From positions 1 through 9,012 of the forward strand of contig CAIYZX010000209.1 of NCBI GenBank assembly GCA_903930745.1: DNA of 9,012 nucleotides, given 5' to 3'. The stretch comes from an uncultured Chloroflexota bacterium. Lineage in GTDB: Bacteria; Chloroflexota; Limnocylindria; Limnocylindrales; CSP1-4. Within the stretch, counting starts at the first letter, position 1. Every line of letters starts with the position of its first letter. The notes under the pieces were generated by a model, which was not told where the DNA came from, ran no database searches, and saw only the letters and a list, made by a program, of their open reading frames with translations. Positions 6,458 through 9,012 of this stretch are shown here, in pieces. Position numbers and translations under genes: made by a program.

Positions 6458-7360
6458 ATGGAGCTGCGCCTGGGGATCAACACCTGCTTCGCCGTGAAGC
6501 GCTGGCCGCGCGTGGAGGACTGGGGACCCGTGGTCCGGGACCGGCTGGGCCTGCGCCTCGTGCAGCACTCCTTCGACCTGGTCGAGGCGCGGTCGGACAC
6601 GCCGGCGGCCACGAGGACGGCGATCTCGGACCTGGGACTGGAGCTCCACTCCACGTTCACCGGGCTCGCGGCCTACTCGTCGAACCTGCTGCTGCACCCG
6701 GATCCCGCGGCGCGCGGTGCGGCCACGTCCTGGTTCGAGTGGGTCGTTGACTGGACGGCGGCTGCGGGCGCCGTGGCGACTGGCGGGCACCTTGGCGCCT
6801 TCTCCGTGGCGGACTGGCAGGACCCCGGACGCCGGGCGGAGCGCTGGGCCGGCCTGCAGGCATCCCTTGCCCGGCTGGCGGAACGTGCGCGGTCGCAGGG
6901 CCTGGACCACCTGCTCGTGGAGAACCTCGCCGCCGCACGGGAGCCGTCCACGATGTCCATGATCCTTGACCTCGTGACCACCGGCGACGCCACCCGGGTC
7001 CCCATCCGGCTCTGCCTGGACACCGGGCACATGTGCGTCCCCGGAACCACCGGCGAGGAACGTGATCCGTACGCCTGGCTCCGTCGCATGGGCCCGGTTG
7101 CCGCCCAGCTGCAGATCCAGCAGTCCGATGCGGACGGCGACCATCACTGGCCGTTCACGCCGGCTCGCAACGCCGAGGGTCGCATCGACGCGGACCGGGT
7201 GATCGACGCGCTGGGCGAGGCCGGAGTGACCGCGATGCCACTCTTCCTGGAGGTGATCCCGGCGTTCGAGCAGGCCGATGACGGGGTGCTCGATGACCTG
7301 GAGGCATCGGTGGACCACTGGCGCGAGGCGATGGCGCGCCGAGGGGTCCAGGAAGGCTGA
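6458..7360 (+). CDS. Sugar-phosphate isomerase/epimerase-type TIM barrel
   Basis: A 300-residue protein of the AP-endonuclease-2-like sugar phosphate isomerase/epimerase superfamily (COG1082). It likely isomerises or epimerises the kinase product or its unphosphorylated precursor using a divalent metal. Candidate metal ligands are Glu155 (LVENLA), Asp188 and His191 (CLDTGHM), His229 or His230 (GDHHWPF) and Glu265 (FLEVIP). The usual HxKD strand motif of the family is replaced by IQQSD near residues 220-224. The N-terminus (GINTCFAVKRWP) is well formed. The ATG comes one base after the kinase stop, with GAGGG just upstream; an in-frame GTG at 6446 would add four residues. It is last in the operon. 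FGGY kinases paired with such epimerases are known in tetritol and ketose pathways, but the substrate here is unassigned. Confidence 0.87.
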   Translation: MELRLGINTCFAVKRWPRVEDWGPVVRDRLGLRLVQHSFDLVEARSDTPAATRTAISDLGLELHSTFTGLAAYSSNLLLHPDPAARGAATSWFEWVVDWTAAAGAVATGGHLGAFSVADWQDPGRRAERWAGLQASLARLAERARSQGLDHLLVENLAAAREPSTMSMILDLVTTGDATRVPIRLCLDTGHMCVPGTTGEERDPYAWLRRMGPVAAQLQIQQSDADGDHHWPFTPARNAEGRIDADRVIDALGEAGVTAMPLFLEVIPAFEQADDGVLDDLEASVDHWREAMARRGVQEG

Positions 7361-7503
7361 TTCGCCGGGTCGTCCCTGGGGCACCGCACCGCGGTGCGCG
7401 TGGCGATAGCCTGTCAGCACTGCGGCACGGCACCCAGGTCGGGCTGCCGGGATCCCGTCGGGCCGCCGGCCCGGCGACCAGCAACCAGCATGGGAGTCGC
7501 GAC
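7361..7503. other. Intergenic region between operon and nucleotidyltransferase gene
   Basis: A 143-base gap. It holds the hairpin at 7381-7397, a TAnnnT element (TAGCCT, 7407-7412) that might be a -10 box for the next gene, the palindrome CGGGATCCCG (7448-7457), a 6-base-stem hairpin with a GCC loop (7459-7473), and a ribosome binding site GGGAG (7492-7496) 7 bases before ATG 7504. No small gene or tRNA was seen. The gap suggests the next gene has its own transcription unit. Confidence 0.5.
7381..7397 (+). terminator. GC-rich hairpin after the catabolic operon
   Basis: GCACCGC (7381-7387) pairs with GCGGTGC (7391-7397) around a three-base loop, 20 bases after the isomerase stop. An overlapping perfect 14-base palindrome (7385-7398) is an alternative reading as a protein-binding site. 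No T-run follows, so intrinsic termination would be inefficient by the textbook model. Confidence 0.3.
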
Positions 7504-8274
7504 ATGACCCACCCGGAGCCCGGCTCCGGACCGCTCGACGACGTGGTCGCCGAGGCAGAGCGCCTCGCGGGCCTGTTGGCGGCGTCCACCGTGCGGGCCA
7601 GGTTCCTTGGGGGCCTTGGTGTCCGTCTCCACGCGCACTCCGGCGTCCCAGCCGCACTCGCCCGGCCATACGGCGACCTTGACCTCGTCGTGGAGCGCAA
7701 GGACGCCCGGCGCTATCGCGATCTCCTCGTGGCAGCGGGGTACGAGGAGAACAGGCGCTTCAACAGCCTGCATGGCGCCACGCGCCTGATGCACGTGGAT
7801 CCGGCGTCCGGCCGCCCAGTTGACACGTTCGTGGGCGAGTTCCGCATGTGTCATGCACTGCCGCTCGACGGCGCCCTGGACGGACCGTATGGGGCCCTGT
7901 CACCGGCGGACCTGCTGCTGACGAAGCTGCAGGTGGTGGAGGTCAACGCGAAGGACCTCACCGATGTGCTCCTGCTGCTCGTGGATCACCGGTTGGACGA
8001 TGGACAGGATGGCATCTCCCCCACCAGGCTCGCCGCGATCGCCGGCAGGGACTGGGGCTGGTACACGACGCTGATGGACAACCTGGCAAAGGCACAGGCG
8101 CACGTCCGCACCGTCGGGGACCTCGCGCCCCAGCTGGTGGACCACGTTGCGGGCCGACTGGTGGAGGTGATCGGCGTCCTGGAGGCCAGTCCGAAGTCGC
8201 TGGGCTGGCGGACGAGGGCAAGGTTGGGCCGCCGGATCGCCTGGTATGAGCTGCCCGAGGAGAGCCGCTCCTAG
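7504..8274 (+). CDS. Nucleotidyltransferase-fold protein of unknown substrate
   Basis: A 256-residue soluble protein with a polymerase-beta-type nucleotidyltransferase core. GG (36-37) in FLGGLGVRLH, Asp58 and Asp60 in GDLDLVV, and a third acidic residue Asp107 in PVDTFV make the expected catalytic triad. The region LSPADLLLTKLQVV...DLTDVLLLLVDH (about 139-170) resembles the helical part seen in uncharacterised nucleotidyltransferase-family proteins. Such proteins transfer a nucleoside monophosphate to a small molecule, RNA or protein; aminoglycoside-type and toxin-type members share the same core, and nothing here separates these options. No antitoxin-like partner gene is adjacent. A good ribosome binding site (GGGAG, 7 bases) supports the ATG. 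It shares its stop palindrome CTAG with the convergent HAD gene. It is probably not part of the upstream operon. Confidence 0.82.
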   Translation: MTHPEPGSGPLDDVVAEAERLAGLLAASTVRARFLGGLGVRLHAHSGVPAALARPYGDLDLVVERKDARRYRDLLVAAGYEENRRFNSLHGATRLMHVDPASGRPVDTFVGEFRMCHALPLDGALDGPYGALSPADLLLTKLQVVEVNAKDLTDVLLLLVDHRLDDGQDGISPTRLAAIAGRDWGWYTTLMDNLAKAQAHVRTVGDLAPQLVDHVAGRLVEVIGVLEASPKSLGWRTRARLGRRIAWYELPEESRS

Positions 8275-8969
8275 GTCGTGACCGGTGGCCGCGGACCCCT
8301 GGCGCCAGGGGCCGGACCCACCCCCAGCGACACCTGTGCGAGCGACTCCAGCACGAGGTCGGCGCCGGCGGCGGCGAGATCCACGTCAGGGCGCTCCGGG
8401 ATGCCCACCGCGTACATGCCCGCGGCCTTGGCGGCGGCGATCCCCATCGGCGAGTCCTCGAACGCGATCGCGTCCTCCGGTGCCACGCCCAGGAGCCGGC
8501 AGGCCTCGAGATAGACCGCGGGGGCGGGCTTGGGTGCGCCGAGATCGATGCCGGACGCAACGAGGTCCAGGTGGTGGAAGCCAACGGCCTCGAGGGCCTC
8601 GCGGACGAGCGCGCCGGACGTGTTGGACGCGACCGCCGCCGGAAGGTGGCTGCGGAGTCCCTGGACCAGCGCCTCGGCCCCGACGTGGAGCGGGGCGCCC
8701 GAGCGGTAGTGGGCCAGCATGATCTCGTGGATCTCGTGCTCGATGTCCTCGGCCGGCAGGCCCAGGCGCGGCGCATACGCGGCGGCGGTGTCCACGAGGG
8801 CGCGCCCGTGCGACGCGATCCTGTCCTCGTCGCTGAACACGTCACCGTGCCGGGCCAGCAGCTCCCGCTCGGCGTCGTGCCACATGGGCTCGGTGTCGAG
8901 GAGGAGGCCGTCCATGTCGAAGACGACGGCCTTGAAGCGGCCGGGGAGGTGCAGGGTCACGTCGGACAT
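8271..8969 (-). CDS. HAD-IA family sugar-phosphate phosphatase (HxpB-like)
   Basis: A complete 232-residue HAD-superfamily hydrolase. Motif I FDMDG gives nucleophile Asp18 and acid/base Asp20, followed by LLLDTEPMW; a helical cap covers about 28-98; motif II is Ser115 in VASNTS; motif III is Lys147 in APKPAP; motif IV is Glu171-Asp172 in AFEDSPMG. All catalytic positions are present. It resembles hexitol/2-deoxyglucose phosphatases and beta-phosphoglucomutases and likely dephosphorylates a sugar phosphate in the cytoplasm. The last 17 or so residues are Gly/Pro-rich and look disordered. It is a paralogue of the HAD gene at 1-531. The ATG lies 8 bases after a TACAAT -10-like box with no room for a ribosome binding site, suggesting a leaderless mRNA. 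It converges on the nucleotidyltransferase gene, sharing CTAG. Confidence 0.92.
   Translation of the reverse strand: MSDVTLHLPGRFKAVVFDMDGLLLDTEPMWHDAERELLARHGDVFSDEDRIASHGRALVDTAAAYAPRLGLPAEDIEHEIHEIMLAHYRSGAPLHVGAEALVQGLRSHLPAAVASNTSGALVREALEAVGFHHLDLVASGIDLGAPKPAPAVYLEACRLLGVAPEDAIAFEDSPMGIAAAKAAGMYAVGIPERPDVDLAAAGADLVLESLAQVSLGVGPAPGARGPRPPVTT
8296..8311. repeat. Perfect 16-base palindrome near the convergent gene ends
   Basis: CCCCTGGCGCCAGGGG reads the same on both strands. It lies within the last codons of the minus-strand HAD gene, 22 bases past the shared stop codons. As RNA it could fold into a GC-rich hairpin for either transcript. It lacks a T-run, so a terminator role is only a suggestion. 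Confidence 0.45.
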
Positions 8970-8977
8970 CGTGGCCG

Positions 8978-8983
8978 ATTGTA
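8978..8983 (-). promoter_or_regulatory. Candidate -10 box for a leaderless HAD transcript
   Basis: TACAAT on the minus strand matches the sigma70 consensus at 5 of 6 positions and ends 8 bases before the ATG at 8969, so transcription would begin at or within two bases of the start codon. No convincing -35 box is seen; that region instead holds the interrupted palindrome CGCCTG-C-CAGGCG (9000-9012) at the window edge. Confidence 0.45.
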
Positions 8984-9012
8984 GGCCGGGTGCCCCCGTC
9001 GCCTGCCAGGCG

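Noticed and set aside
4879..6660. Long minus-strand open frame (about 593 codons) opposite the FGGY kinase
   Set aside because: Composition is Arg/Gly/Ala-rich with no recognisable motif, while the plus strand carries clear kinase signatures across the same span.
6266..7669. Long minus-strand open frame across kinase end, epimerase and intergenic gap
   Set aside because: It crosses two well-supported plus-strand genes and an intergenic region, and shows only Arg/Gly/Pro-rich filler.
1..9012. CRISPR array, mobile element, tRNA or rRNA
   Set aside because: No regularly spaced repeats, transposase or integrase motifs, terminal repeats, cloverleaf or rRNA-like stretches were seen on either strand.

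Overview
The window is a high-GC (very roughly 70% by eye), densely packed bacterial locus. Gene style points to a high-GC soil-type lineage such as Chloroflexota (Limnocylindria-like) or Actinomycetota: GTG starts, short gaps, overlapping stop/start codons, one probably leaderless gene and a COG2129-type phosphoesterase. No phylogenetic marker is present, so the assignment is tentative. There is no sign of phage, insertion sequence, CRISPR, rRNA or tRNA.

Layout. On the minus strand, a 541-residue APC-superfamily permease (528-2153) overlaps by 4 bases (GTGA) the start of a HAD phosphatase that runs off the left edge (1-531). A 120-bp divergent control region (2154-2273) follows. It holds a candidate sigma70-like promoter and two tandem CGAACAT repeats that match the half-site recognised by the DeoR-family repressor GlpR. 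Rightward from it runs a tight five-gene operon: DeoR-family repressor (2274-3182), BtpA/SgcQ-family TIM-barrel protein (3187-3999), Icc-like metallophosphoesterase (4007-4960), FGGY carbohydrate kinase (4957-6456) and a sugar-phosphate isomerase/epimerase-type TIM barrel (6458-7360). A 143-bp gap with two GC-rich hairpins separates this from a nucleotidyltransferase-fold protein (7504-8274). That gene converges on, and shares the stop palindrome CTAG with, a second HAD phosphatase (8271-8969, minus).

How the genes may work together. The divergent permease plus the DeoR-led operon look like an inducible catabolic module. A small substrate would be imported, phosphorylated by the FGGY kinase, isomerised or epimerised by the metal-dependent TIM barrel, and processed by the BtpA-type barrel and the phosphoesterase. 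The HAD phosphatases would control sugar-phosphate levels. The substrate cannot be read from the sequence. An APC-type permease is an unusual partner for a sugar kinase, and the BtpA and COG2129 families have no settled catabolic role, so this combination is the most promising candidate for an undescribed pathway here. The two HAD proteins at the ends are clear paralogues of each other.
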